The notes: generated by a model from the sequence alone, not told the origin. A stretch of 64,000 nucleotides of DNA from an uncultured Collinsella sp. (GCA_900546115.1 URBQ01000007.1:3149-67148); one strand, 5' to 3'. Shown: positions 42,891 to 53,164, numbered from the stretch's first letter. Numbers and translations: made by a program.

Positions 42891-42988
42891 GCGCCCGCCA
42901 GAGCGAGCAAGGTGCCTTGAAAGAGGAGGGCATTGACCTTGCGGTCATGCCCGACGATTGAAAGGCAGATTGCCGCTCTGGCGGGCGC
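42891..42988 (-). ncRNA. Nested-hairpin structured RNA candidate upstream of ruvC
   Basis: Outer arms of 15 nt, GCGCCCGCCAGAGCG (42891-42905) and its complement (42974-42988), pair perfectly and extend through GCAA/TTGC past one bulged base. Inside are a 2x2 loop, TGCCTT/AAGGCA (42913-42918 / 42962-42967), a 9x9 internal loop, and a final hairpin GGGCAT/ATGCCC with GACC/GGTC. On the minus strand the apical loop is GCAA, a GNRA tetraloop, which favours that strand. There is no T-tract on either side, so it is not a terminator. It could be a leader element of ruvCAB or a small RNA. Confidence 0.55.
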
Positions 42989-42996
42989 GCAGCGAC

Positions 42997-44982
42997 CTAG
43001 TTCTGTGAGAAGAACGGGAATTGCCTCGGATCCACCGGCGGATGCGGCATCGGCGTGCCCTGGGGCCCACTCTGCGGTCCGCCCTGGCCGCCCATCATCT
43101 TATCGATGGCGTCCTGAACCTCGCCCTCGAACTTTTTCATTCCCTCGTGTAAACGACGCTGACCGTCTTCAGAGCGCAACTCCTCCATTTGTTCGGGCGA
43201 AATACCCAGTAGCTCGCCCAGCACGCCCATCATCTCGTTTCGCACGCGCTCGCTCGTATCCTCGTCAGCAAAACGGCGCACCTCGGCGCGCGCCAGCGAA
43301 TCGACCGTCATACGCTCCTTGCCGTTAAGCCCCAGGTCGGACCACGCGAGCATGTACGGCCAGGAGCGCTCGGCAAACGAACGGGACGAAACGATCGGCG
43401 CCGTCGGCAACATGCGGCGGGCAGCCTCACCCTGTCGAACGAGCATCAGCAGCAGCGAGCAGGCCTCAGGCTTGCCAGCGGCCATCGGGATGTCGTCGAA
43501 AGATCGATTGCGGTCCACGTGCGCCTCGAGCGCGCCATCGACCTCACCCGGCTCAAGCCCGCCGAGCAGCTGTGCCGCGCGGTCGAGCATATCGACCGGA
43601 CCGTCGAGCGTCGAGAGCGCCTGCGCCAGCACTCGCTCCATATAATCTTCCACCGCGTTGAGCGTCACGAGCTCTTGGGGCACCACGGCAGACGTGCGGT
43701 TGCGCACACGCGCCACAAACTCAAGCGTCGACAGGTACACATCGCCAAAGGGCGCGTAATCGCCCTGGTAGCCGCCGCAAAGCGCCGGCGCCGCCAGCGC
43801 GTACTCGGTTTTGGACAGCGGGCTCAGCGCCATCGCACCCAGCTCGAGCGCCGTGTCCTCCAGCATGAGGCCCAGCGTGCGCGAGCGCAGACGCTCGGCA
43901 TCGCCCGCCGACACGTCGCGATCGAGCACACGCGCCGCATCCGGTGCATCGCGCTCGACGGTGCGAATGTGCAGACGCTCGGCGATGGCGCGGACGGCGG
44001 CACAGCGGGCAGCCTCGGCCTCTTCCTGCGCCGGCGTAAAGATACGGTTGCGCCCCAGCACCAGGCCAATCACATTACGCGGGCCCAGAGCGTCGACGGT
44101 CAGCGCCGCCAGCAGGGACGACGGCAAGTCGCCCTCGAGCGCCACCACAGCACGCGACGCACCGTGGGCTCGGGCGTTGTCGCGCACGGCGAGCACCAGC
44201 GCCTGCCACAGCCACTCCTCGGAACGGAACTCGGGCAGTTCGTGATCTTCCAGGGCATCGAGCATCACGCCGCGCTGAATCTCCTGAACCAGCAGGCTCT
44301 CCTCAAAACACGGCGCCTGGGCCACCACGCGACCGCAGTCGTCGAGCACAAACGAACCGCCGGTATACACCGACTCGTCATAAGCACCGACCGGCGCCAT
44401 GCAGGCAAACCACACGCTGCGCTTGGATGCGATCTTGCGGTAGGCGCCGCTGCGTACGGCGGCAATGGCAGCAGTCTCGCGGTCGGTCATGTCAAACGCG
44501 TTGAATTGGAAATACGCAATGAGGTCAACACCGGTCGGCAACATCTCGAGTTCGCGGTCCAAGTCAAAAATCACGGCAATGCGCACGCCGTCCACGTCGA
44601 ACACCGGCGGCGCCCAACGCGTGTCGTTGTTCTCACCACGCTGCAGGGCAATGCTCGAACGCGCCGGCACCACATGACCGTCCTTGAGCATCATGTAGTC
44701 GAGCAGCGGCTGGCCCTCAAACGAAACCGCCGCGGGCACGATGCAGATCATGTCAAGCTCCTGGATACGCTCGGCGACACCAGTCAAGCCGGCAAGCATG
44801 TCGTGCTCAAAGTCGGCAGTGCCCACCAGGCCCCCGGGCATGGCGCCCATAAAGAGCGGAGCCGGAACGCACAGCACGCGCGCCCCGCGCTCGTGGGCCA
44901 GACGAGCCTGGTCCTCGATGCGGCCGCAAATGCCCTCAATATCACCCAGGCGCATATCGATCTGTGCAAGCGCGAGCTTCAT
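42997..44982 (-). CDS. NAD synthetase (NadE)-like pseudoenzyme with C-terminal extension
   Basis: The 661-residue protein follows the two-domain glutamine-dependent NadE layout. An N-terminal nitrilase-like part begins MKLALAQIDMRLGDI, but its catalytic Glu is Ala41 and its Cys is Phe139 (IAVIFDLD). The synthetase-like part follows from about 265, with the ATP loop SGGxDS changed to EGDLPS (283-288); later family blocks remain recognisable (SKTEYAL, GDYAPFGDVYLSTL near 415-440). Residues 450-661 form an added helical region with an acidic and then Gly/Pro/Gln-rich tail. Neither NAD synthesis nor glutaminase activity is expected. There is no frameshift or stop, so it seems maintained for another role. 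Confidence 0.75.
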   Translation of the reverse strand: MKLALAQIDMRLGDIEGICGRIEDQARLAHERGARVLCVPAPLFMGAMPGGLVGTADFEHDMLAGLTGVAERIQELDMICIVPAAVSFEGQPLLDYMMLKDGHVVPARSSIALQRGENNDTRWAPPVFDVDGVRIAVIFDLDRELEMLPTGVDLIAYFQFNAFDMTDRETAAIAAVRSGAYRKIASKRSVWFACMAPVGAYDESVYTGGSFVLDDCGRVVAQAPCFEESLLVQEIQRGVMLDALEDHELPEFRSEEWLWQALVLAVRDNARAHGASRAVVALEGDLPSSLLAALTVDALGPRNVIGLVLGRNRIFTPAQEEAEAARCAAVRAIAERLHIRTVERDAPDAARVLDRDVSAGDAERLRSRTLGLMLEDTALELGAMALSPLSKTEYALAAPALCGGYQGDYAPFGDVYLSTLEFVARVRNRTSAVVPQELVTLNAVEDYMERVLAQALSTLDGPVDMLDRAAQLLGGLEPGEVDGALEAHVDRNRSFDDIPMAAGKPEACSLLLMLVRQGEAARRMLPTAPIVSSRSFAERSWPYMLAWSDLGLNGKERMTVDSLARAEVRRFADEDTSERVRNEMMGVLGELLGISPEQMEELRSEDGQRRLHEGMKKFEGEVQDAIDKMMGGQGGPQSGPQGTPMPHPPVDPRQFPFFSQN

Positions 44983-45020
44983 GGCTCAGCCCTTTCCGTC
45001 GTAAACCATCGAAACCGTAG

Positions 45021-45053
45021 TAAAAGCGCCGGCCGCATGATGCAGTCGGCGCT
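45021..45053 (-). terminator. Intrinsic terminator of the superoxide reductase gene
   Basis: On the minus strand AGCGCCG (45047-45053) pairs with CGGCGCT (45025-45031), followed by TTTA. It lies between the reductase stop and the NadE-like start. Confidence 0.65.
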
Positions 45054-45099
45054 CGCATGTGCATATGCTAGCTATGATACCCCGAGCGGGGGCGCGCTC

Positions 45100-45462
45100 C
45101 TAGAATGTCGCGGACCACAGCCCGTGCAGGTTGCAGTAGGCATAGACGGTACCGGTCTTGGAACCGCCGGCAAAAAACGTCGCGGGCTTCATGCCGGGCT
45201 CAAGGTAATGGACCTCTAAGCGGCCCTCGGCCTCAAGGGCGATCCACTCAATATAGTGCTCGGGCAGGCTGGGGTGCTCGACCGAGCCAACGCGTGCGCG
45301 AATCACGTGACCGTCGCGCTCGGTCTCGACAACAGGCACGTGCTTCTCGTGCGCCGCGTCCTCAGTGTTTGCGGTCAGTTCCGTGCAACCGGCAGGGGTT
45401 GCAACGTCGTTGCCAAGGGCGGCAATGAGCTTACCGTCGGGATCCTTAAAGAATTTCGCCAT
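45100..45462 (-). CDS. Superoxide reductase (desulfoferrodoxin family, one-iron type)
   Basis: The 120-residue protein is the catalytic SOR domain: EKHVPVVE near 47 (Fe-ligand His and the family Glu-Lys pair), HPSLPEHYIEWI near 70 with two ligand His, and YCNLHGLW near 109 with ligand Cys and His. It reduces superoxide to peroxide without making oxygen, as suits an anaerobe. The N-terminal desulforedoxin cysteines are absent, so only the Fe(His)4Cys centre is expected. ATG 45462 has GGAG 6 nt upstream; an earlier frame start at 45603 reads through non-coding DNA. Confidence 0.92.
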   Translation of the reverse strand: MAKFFKDPDGKLIAALGNDVATPAGCTELTANTEDAAHEKHVPVVETERDGHVIRARVGSVEHPSLPEHYIEWIALEAEGRLEVHYLEPGMKPATFFAGGSKTGTVYAYCNLHGLWSATF

Positions 45463-45612
45463 GATGTTCTCCTTTGCTGACGTGCCAATGTTCTTGATGG
45501 TTCTTATGCCCAAAGGCAGACAAACCATCCACGGCATTGCAAATGAACACATAACGGGCGGGGACGATGGGGCAGCGTGCGCTATCCGCCCTGGCGGCCC
45601 CACCCGAGCGGG

Positions 45613-48600
45613 TTAGCGCCCGTCGCCGCCCAGCAGCGCCAGAACATCTTCGCGGGTAAACAGCGCCGACGAGATGCCGTCGCCGCCGAGCACGCTGTTG
45701 ACCAGGTCGCGCTTGGACTCCTGCATCTGCATGATGCGCTCCTCGATCGTGTCCTTGGCGATGAGCTTGTACACGGTCACGGTATGTTGCTGGCCAATAC
45801 GATGCGCGCGGTCGGTCGCTTGGTCCTGCGCCGCCACGTTCCACCACGGGTCGTAGTGGATGACCACGTCGGCCGCCGTCAGGTTAAGGCCCACGCCGCC
45901 CGCCTTGAGCGAAATCAAAAAGACCGGAACCTCGCCCGCTTGGAACTGCGCGACCATCTTGGCGCGGCTCTCCTTAGACGAAGCGCCCGTGAGCTTAAGG
46001 AAGGCGATGTCCTCCTTGGCCAAGCGCTTACCGATGATATCGAGCATACCCGTAAACTGGCTGAACAACAGGATGCGATGCCCGCCGTCGAGTGCGCCGT
46101 GCACGAGCTCCATACACGTATCGAGCTTGGCGCTCCCCGCCTTGTAATCCTCGTAGTGTAGACGCGGGTCGCAGCAGATCTGGCGCAGCTTGGTGAGCTC
46201 GGCGAGCACCTTGAGCTTGTCTTTCTTAAACTCGGATGCCTCGCGATGCTGCACCTGCTGGGCGATGCGGTCTTGGTTGGCCAGGTAGAGCTTGCGCTGC
46301 TCGCCGGCGAGCTGTGCCATGACGGTGTCCTCGATCTTTTCGGGCAGATCGCCACCACGTCCTCCTTGACACGGCGCAGCACAAACGGCGACACCAGCGC
46401 CTGCAGGCGAGCGGCGCTGTCACCCTCGGCGTGCTCGACCGGGCTTTCGAAGCGCTTGGCAAACGACTCGCGCGTGCCAAGCAGGCCCGGCATCAAAAAG
46501 TCAAAGATGCTCCAGAGCTCGGACAAGCGGTTTTCGATGGGTGTGCCCGTCAGGGCAAAGCGCACGCCGGCAGGCAGGCGCTTGGCGGCGCGCGCCACCT
46601 GCGTGAGCGGATTTTTAATGTACTGGGCCTCGTCGAGCACCACGCGGGCAAAGTCCTGCTCGGCATACTCGTCGATATCGCGGCGCATGAGGTCATACGA
46701 CGTCACGGCCACGTTATGCTCGGCCACGCCGGCGATCTGCACGCGGCGTTGAGCCTTAGCGCCCACAATGGCACACACATCGAGCGACGGGGCAAAGCGC
46801 TCCAGCTCGGCGGTCCAGTTGTACACAAGCGACGCAGGGCACACCACAAGCGTGGGCTTAGTGTCCCCCGCCTCCACGCGCGCCAGGATATGTGCGATCA
46901 TCTGCAGCGTTTTGCCCAGGCCCATATCGTCGGCCAAGATGCCGCCGAGGCCCAGGTGCTCGAGCGAACCGAGCCACTGGTAGCCGTCGACCTGATAGCC
47001 GCGCAGTGAGGCCTTGAGCGAGACCGGCACCGTAAAGTCCATCTTGCCGAGCGTATCCAAGCGCTCGATGGTGCGACGGAATGCAGCGTCGCGATCGGCT
47101 TCGAGCGCGGGCGTGCGCGCAAGCATGCCGTCGACGAACAGGGTACTCGACGCGGGAAGCGACACGCCGTCGAGCAGGTCGACAGCATCGACCCCCAGAT
47201 CCTCGGCAAGGCCAAACGCGGCGCGCGCTCCCTCGTCCAAGCGAATGATGTCGCCCGACGTGAGACGCGCAAACGTCTGGTGACGCTTGTACGAGTCCAG
47301 GTAGATGGCAAGGTCTGCCGCCGAAAGGCCGCTCGCGCCCAATTCGACATCGAGCAGATTGCTCTTGACGGTCGCGCGCACCGAAAGCTTGGGCGCAGGG
47401 CGGACCGAGATCTGGCGCAGGCGGTCGCTGAGCATGACCTCGCCCAGCTCGGACAGGGCAGACAGGCCCTCGGTCAGCAAGTGGAACAGGCTCTCGTCAT
47501 CGCGTTCCTCAAACGCCAGGCCGCCCTCGAAGAAGTCGAAATACAGGGCCGCCGTGTCCATAACGCGAAACTCTGCCACCTCGTCGCGCGGCGGCACGCC
47601 CAGGCGCCGCTCTTCGAAGGGGCTGCCCGGAGCGCCCAGGCTAAAGAGATCTGCCGACCAGTCGCCGTAGGTAACCGTAATTTTGCAGGTCACGAGCCCG
47701 TCGTCGACGCCGATCGCCATAGCAAAGCTTGGCTCGGGCGCCACGGTATCGAGCGCCGCGGGCGCGGTGAGGTCGGTGTAGTCGCGCAAAATGGGCAGCG
47801 CCATACGACAGAACTCCCTCACCTGGTCGGCAGCGATATGAACCGGCGTGCGACAGGGCAGCAAGCGCGATAGAAACGGCGCCGAATGCTGGGCGAACGC
47901 TACATCGGTGCGGCGCGCACGACGGGTGTCGACCAGATAGGCAACGTCGCCCGAAGCAAAGCAGTACGTATCGGCCGGCAGGCGCAGATCGTAGCTGCCA
48001 CCGGCCGCCGGCGCGATCTTGGCGGCAAGGAGCGGTGGGCGCTTAGACAGCACCTCATCCTCCCCTTCCGGAGGCATCTCAACCGCCACGTCATAGGTGC
48101 GATGCGTCGTCGTCCCCCGCGACCAGGCGGGCTCAAAGGAGATGGTCTGGCCGCGCAGCAGGTCCAGCACATATACGATGCTATGCTCGGACAGCGGCAA
48201 CTGGCGCTCGGCGACAAAGCCGCTGCGTGCAAAATCGTACGACGCCGAACGCGAGCTTGTGATGTCATCGAGATAGGCAACTGTCGTCACAACAAGGTGG
48301 AGCAGCTTTGTCGACACGTCTTCGAAGGCTTCGGGCGTATGGACAAACGTGAGCTTCTTGCCGTACGAGAAGGTGCCGCCTCGGACATAGGCGTCGGCCA
48401 TGCCGTCGATATCCTTGACCACGTAGGACACCGAACCGCAGCGAATGCGGAACTCGAGCGCCCAGCTAAAGCGGTCAGCGAACAGCGGATTGTAGTACGG
48501 CACCAACGAGGGCTCCAACGCCGCTTTGGGGGCGTCGGGATCAACGGCACCGGCAAGCTTGCGGCGCATGCTCGCCAGCTCATCCATGCGCGCGTCCGAA

Positions 48601-49076
48601 AGATCGGAGAGCGCCGCCATGAGGCTGGGGCTCGTGGGAACGGGCGCCGGGAAGGGAAAGTTGGGGTTGACGGCCGGCGCCTTGGGCGCGGTGCGCGCGG
48701 GCTGTTTCGGCTGCGCCGCAAACGTGCGAACCGGCGTACGCAGCCCCTCAACAGGCTCGATGCCGCTGGCGTCCAGGTACGCCAGAGCTGTGGCGATGGC
48801 GTGCTTGCACATGCCGGGGTAGCGATAGGCAGCGGGACAATCGCAGTCGTAGTCGATCACCTCGTGCTCGTCCATGTCGAGCGCCACGTGCGTCTTGTAC
48901 AGGTCGCCGCGCGAGCCGCGCACCGAGCCCTCGACCGTCACGTTCTTGGAGAAGCGCGAGCCGCTGTCCTCGATCGACAGCACGGCACCGTTGAGCATGA
49001 GCGAACGCCCCTTCATAAAGGTGCCGCTCAGCGCCGCCTCTTTCCGGAGCGCCTGCACAAACGTCCCCTGCGCCAT
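45613..49076 (-). pseudogene. SNF2-family helicase with SWIM zinc finger, broken by a 1-nt frameshift
   Basis: The reading frame from ATG 49076 (GGAGG 5 nt upstream) encodes a SWIM finger (CDCPAAYRYPGMCKH near 60-76), a long middle region, and the SNF2 ATPase with ILADDMGLGKTLQ near 710 and LDEAQYIKN near 815. It continues to VLRRVKEDVVA and then leaves frame. The rest, the helicase C-terminal lobe with LLFSQFTGML and DRAHRIGQQ, is intact in another frame down to 45613. Adding one base at about 46350-46353, so that GC-GAT-CTG reads as Ala-Asp-Leu, restores LPEKIEDTVMAQL and a protein of about 1154 residues. The disruption is in the linker between the two ATPase lobes, so both pieces alone should be inactive unless the shift is a sequencing error. 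Confidence 0.85.
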
Positions 49077-49104
49077 CACTTCCTCCAATCTCACCCGGGG
49101 TAGC

Positions 49105-52100
49105 TTAGATCACCGTCACGCGGCCCTGGTTACCCACAATGGCCTTGGCCTCGGCCAGCAGCGGAATCGAGCGCGCGTTGACCTTAGCAGGTACCTCGGC
49201 ACGCAACACGCGCCCGTCCACCTGCTCGATAAAGATCTCCACGCGGTCGCCGCCCGGGTTGGTGGTGAGCACCGTGGCAAGACGCGCCATATTGCCCTGG
49301 CTAAAGCGGCTGTTGGGCACCATGACCTCAAACACCTTGGGCTTGTTGTTCTCCTCGTTGAGCTCGAGCGGCACGATCTCCTGCGCGATGATCTGGTCGC
49401 CGCGGTCCGAGCGCTCGAGTTTGCCCTTAATGCGCACAAACGCGTCGGACAGCTGCACGCCGGTCTCGGGATCGACCTCGCCGTACAGATACCCCTCGGC
49501 CTCCTTGTAGGTCTTGGGGAACACGACGACGGTGGCCTCGCCTTCCATGTCCTCGAGCTGCACGATGCCCATGGGGTCGCCGTTTTTGGTCACGCGCTTG
49601 GACACGCTCGAGACCATGCCGGCCCACCACAGCGCCTTACCCTCGGGAATCTCCTGGTTGATGGTACCGCCCGTGGGGTTTTGCACTTCGTAGCCAGTAT
49701 CGATCTGCGAGAACGAGAAGTCGCGCGCCTTGGCTAGTGCATACTCAAACGGGCGCAGCGGGTGGTCCGAGACATAGATGCCCAGGACCTCTTTCTCCTG
49801 GCTCAGCTTGAGGTGGCGGTCCCATTCCTGGCCGTCCGGATCGGGCACGCTGACCTCGAAGCCCGAGCCCTCAACGTCGCCAAACATATCGAAGAACGAG
49901 GTCTGGCCGCTCGCACGGTCCTTCTGGCGCTTTACTGCGGCGTCGATGATGTTCTCGGGGTTGTTCTTGTCCACAAAGTGCATCATCTGGCGGCGCGGAT
50001 AGCCCGTGGAGTCGAAGGCGCCTGCCTTGATCAGCGATTCGATCACGCGGCGGTTGGCCTGGCTCGAGTCCACGCGCTCGACAAAGTCGTGCAGCGTCTT
50101 AAACGGGCCGCCCGCCTCGCGCTCGGCGATAATCGTCTGCGCCACGCCGGTGCCCACGCCGCGGATGCCGGCCAGGCCAAAGCGCACGCCTTCCTTGGTA
50201 GCCGTGAACTCGGTACCGGACTCGTTGACATCTGGCGACAGCACGGGGATGCCGTCGTGACGGCATGCCGAGACGTAGTGAACGATCTTGTCGGTCTTGC
50301 CCGTGTAGGACGTCAGGACGGCCGCCATGTACTCGTGCGGATAGTGCGCCTTGAGCCACGCCGTCTGCATAACCAGGATGGCGTAGCCGGCGGAGTGCGA
50401 CTTGTTGAAGGCGTAGGACGCGAACTCGAGAACATCGTCCCAAATCTTCTGGGCGACCTCGCGCGTGTAGTTGTTCTTGATAGCGCCGTTCATCCAGTGG
50501 TCGTAGGTGGTCTCGTCCGAGCCATCCTCCCAGTGGAGCACCGTCGACGTGAGCAGTTTGATCTTTTTCTTAGCCACGGGCTTACGGATACGCGAGTCCG
50601 ATTCGCCCTTGGAGAAGCCGCACATCTCGACGGAGATGAGCATAACCTGCTCCTGGTAGACCATAGTGCCGTAGGTTTCGCCCAGGATGTCGTCCAGGCG
50701 GTCGTCGTAGGAAACCGCCGGCTCCTTGCCGTTCATACGGTTGATGTAGGACGAGACCATGCCGGCGCCGAGCGGGCCCGGGCGGTACAGGGCGATCAAT
50801 GCCACGACGTGCTTGTACTCGGTGGGCTTCATGTTCTTGATCGTGGCCGTCATGCCGGCGGACTCAACCTGGAAGACGCCGGCGGTGTGGCCGGAGCCCA
50901 TGAGCTTAAAGATCTCGGGGTCGTCAAAGGGGATCTCTTCCTCTTTGATGTCGATACCGAAGTTCTTCTTGATGTTCGCCTTGGCCTTGGAGATAACCGT
51001 CAGCGTGCGCAGGCCCAAGAAGTCCATCTTGAGCAGGCCCATGTCGGCGACGGTATGGCCCTCGTACTGGGTAATCTCGACGCCGCCCTTGGTGTCGAGC
51101 TTGGTGGGCACGTGCTCGTTGACGGGGTCACGGCAGATCAGAACGGCGCACGCGTGCACGCCCTCGCCACGGGTGAGGCCCTCGATCGAGAGCGCCGTGT
51201 CGATGATGCGGCGGGCGTCGTCGTCCTTTTTATAGGCCTCGGCAAAGTCGGGGTTAAACAGATCCTCTTTGCCGGGTTGCTTGTCGAGCACCTGCTTGAG
51301 CTTGACCTTGGGATCGCTCGAGACCATCTTGGACAGGCGCTGGCCCATGTAGACCGGGTAGTCCAGAACGCGCGCGGCGTCGTTGATGGCCTGCTTGGCC
51401 TTAATGGTCGAGTAGGTGATGACGTGGGTGACCTTCTCGGGGCCGTAGAGCTGGCGAACGTGCTCCACGACCTCGAGGCGCCGCTCATCGTCGAAGTCCA
51501 TATCGATATCGGGCATCTCGGTACGCTGCGGGGACAGGAACCTCTCGAACATCAGGCCGTTTTCGAGCGGGTCGAACGCGGTGATGTTCATGGCGTAGGC
51601 GACGATAGCGCCGGCGGCCGAGCCACGGCCGGGGCCGACGCCGATGCCGTTGTCCTTGGCCCATTGCACGTACTCGGCGACGATCAAAAAGTAGGCGGCA
51701 AAGCCCTTGTCGCAGATGACCTTGTATTCGTACTCAAAGCGCTCTTTGATGTTGACGCCACCGATCTCGCGCGTAGCCCAGTCGTCGCCGTAGTGCTGAC
51801 GCAGGCCTTTCTCGCACTCGCGGCGGAACTGGCTCTCGTGCGTCTCGCCGGGATCGAGCAACGGGAAGCGCGGCAGGATGATGGAGTCCCAGTCGAGCTC
51901 CACGTAGCACTTGTCGGCGATCTCGATTGTGTTGTCGCAGGCCTCGGGGCAATACGGGAACATTGCCCGCATCTCCTCCTCGGTCTTCATGTAGAACTCC
52001 GAGCCGGTCATGCGCATGCGGTTGGGGTCGTCGACCTTGGCGTTCATGCCGATGCACATGATGACGTCCTGTACGGGCGCGTCCTCGCGGCGCAGATAGT

Positions 52101-52908
52101 GGAAGTCGTTGGTGGCGATGACCTTGACACCTACCTGCTTGGCGATGTCGATGAGCGTGCGGTCCATCTGCTCATCGGTCAGGCCGTTGTCGGTGGTGAT
52201 GCCGTGTTCCTGGATCTCGATATAAAAGTCGCCAGGTTCGAAGGTATCACGGAAGGTCTCGGCCCACTTGATGGCGCCTTCCATGTCGCCGCGGTCGATG
52301 TATTTGGGAATGATGCCCGCGATGCAGGCGCTGGTGCAGATCATGCCCTTGGCGTGGCGGCGCAGGTTGTCGAGCGTCACGCGGGGCTTGTAGTAAAAGC
52401 CCTGCACGGCTGCCTCGGAGACCGTCTGCATCAGGTTGACGTAGCCCTCCTGGTCCTTGGCCAGAAGAATCATGTGGTAGAGCTCGGGTTTATGGTCGCG
52501 GGCGAGCGTCTCGTCCGGCGTAAAGTAAACCTCGCAGCCAAAGATGGGCTTGATGACCAGAGGCGGCTTGAGCTCGTCGATGTTGCCCTTCTCATCCCAC
52601 ATGGCCATGTCCTTCACATACTGGGCATGCTCGCGCGGGTTTGCCTCGGGGTCGGGCTCCACCAGCTCGTCGCGGCGGTCCTTTTCCAAGAAGGCCTTGT
52701 CGTGACTCCAAGTTTTGTACTCGGGCGTGTTGTGGTTGACGGCGTCGCAGGCCAGCGCCAGATCGGGCACGCCATACATGTAGCCGTGGTCGGTAATGGC
52801 CACGGCGGGCATGCCCAGCTCTACGGCACGGTTGACCATATCCTGGATACGGGTTGCGCCGTCGAGCATGGAGAAAACAGTGTGATTGTGCAGATGGACG
52901 AATGCCAT
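49105..52908 (-). CDS. dnaE: DNA polymerase III subunit alpha
   Basis: The 1267-residue replicative polymerase has the N-terminal PHP domain (FVHLHNHTVFSMLDGA, ITDHGYMYG), the palm with catalytic PDIDMDFDDERR near 467, GPGRGSAAGAIVAY near 430, the helix-hairpin-helix (LAGIRGVGTGVAQTII near 910) and an OB-fold followed by the tau-binding tail. It is about 100 residues longer than E. coli DnaE; the extra length is spread out and I saw no intein. GGAG lies 8 nt before the ATG. It follows the SNF2 gene's strand and direction with a 28-nt gap between them. Confidence 0.97.
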   Translation of the reverse strand: MAFVHLHNHTVFSMLDGATRIQDMVNRAVELGMPAVAITDHGYMYGVPDLALACDAVNHNTPEYKTWSHDKAFLEKDRRDELVEPDPEANPREHAQYVKDMAMWDEKGNIDELKPPLVIKPIFGCEVYFTPDETLARDHKPELYHMILLAKDQEGYVNLMQTVSEAAVQGFYYKPRVTLDNLRRHAKGMICTSACIAGIIPKYIDRGDMEGAIKWAETFRDTFEPGDFYIEIQEHGITTDNGLTDEQMDRTLIDIAKQVGVKVIATNDFHYLRREDAPVQDVIMCIGMNAKVDDPNRMRMTGSEFYMKTEEEMRAMFPYCPEACDNTIEIADKCYVELDWDSIILPRFPLLDPGETHESQFRRECEKGLRQHYGDDWATREIGGVNIKERFEYEYKVICDKGFAAYFLIVAEYVQWAKDNGIGVGPGRGSAAGAIVAYAMNITAFDPLENGLMFERFLSPQRTEMPDIDMDFDDERRLEVVEHVRQLYGPEKVTHVITYSTIKAKQAINDAARVLDYPVYMGQRLSKMVSSDPKVKLKQVLDKQPGKEDLFNPDFAEAYKKDDDARRIIDTALSIEGLTRGEGVHACAVLICRDPVNEHVPTKLDTKGGVEITQYEGHTVADMGLLKMDFLGLRTLTVISKAKANIKKNFGIDIKEEEIPFDDPEIFKLMGSGHTAGVFQVESAGMTATIKNMKPTEYKHVVALIALYRPGPLGAGMVSSYINRMNGKEPAVSYDDRLDDILGETYGTMVYQEQVMLISVEMCGFSKGESDSRIRKPVAKKKIKLLTSTVLHWEDGSDETTYDHWMNGAIKNNYTREVAQKIWDDVLEFASYAFNKSHSAGYAILVMQTAWLKAHYPHEYMAAVLTSYTGKTDKIVHYVSACRHDGIPVLSPDVNESGTEFTATKEGVRFGLAGIRGVGTGVAQTIIAEREAGGPFKTLHDFVERVDSSQANRRVIESLIKAGAFDSTGYPRRQMMHFVDKNNPENIIDAAVKRQKDRASGQTSFFDMFGDVEGSGFEVSVPDPDGQEWDRHLKLSQEKEVLGIYVSDHPLRPFEYALAKARDFSFSQIDTGYEVQNPTGGTINQEIPEGKALWWAGMVSSVSKRVTKNGDPMGIVQLEDMEGEATVVVFPKTYKEAEGYLYGEVDPETGVQLSDAFVRIKGKLERSDRGDQIIAQEIVPLELNEENNKPKVFEVMVPNSRFSQGNMARLATVLTTNPGGDRVEIFIEQVDGRVLRAEVPAKVNARSIPLLAEAKAIVGNQGRVTVI

Positions 52909-52996
52909 GTGATGAGCTCCGATGCGGGTTCGTGTTCTGACTGAACGATTTTACCGCACGGCACGGACAGCACCCGAACCTAGCCAAACCCACACG

Positions 52997-53014
52997 GGTA
53001 GTCAATTTGGGACC
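52997..53014 (+). repeat. Copy of the dispersed intergenic repeat at a gene-fragment boundary
   Basis: GGTAGTCAATTTGGGACC matches the GTAGTC and TGGGAC blocks of the copies at 5858-5967 and 8841. The coding fragment at 53015-53164 ends exactly at this repeat. Confidence 0.6.
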
Positions 53015-53164
53015 TTCAAAAAGGGAATGAGGGCATCCCGATGCATCGAGTATTACTGGAACCCCGGCGATACGCTGAATGATTTGTGACGAATAGTCAT
53101 GTCCATCAAGAAGGCTCGACGCTTCGGGCAGCTCGTCAATCGATATATCAATTCTTGGAGACAT
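53015..53164 (-). pseudogene. N-terminal fragment of an unidentified gene
   Basis: From ATG 53164, overlapping the MFS gene end by 17 nt, a frame reads MSPRIDISIDELPEASSLL, DGHDYSSQIIQRIAGVPV, then ILDASG to about residue 50. It then enters the dispersed repeat and DNA antisense to dnaE. The first 50 residues look like real coding sequence, so the gene has probably lost everything after the repeat. I do not recognise the family. Confidence 0.5.

Noticed and set aside
42891..42988. Reading the nested hairpin as bacterial SRP RNA or a terminator
   Set aside because: The conserved SRP domain IV loops and GGAA tip are absent, and neither strand has a T-tract after the stem.
49105..52908. Intein in DnaE suggested by its 1267-residue length
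   Set aside because: No intein splice motifs or homing endonuclease block are seen; the polymerase motifs run without a large interruption.
49762..52944. 1060-codon open frame on the plus strand opposite dnaE
   Set aside because: It is a shadow of dnaE in high-GC DNA; it has no family motifs and dnaE is unmistakable on the other strand.
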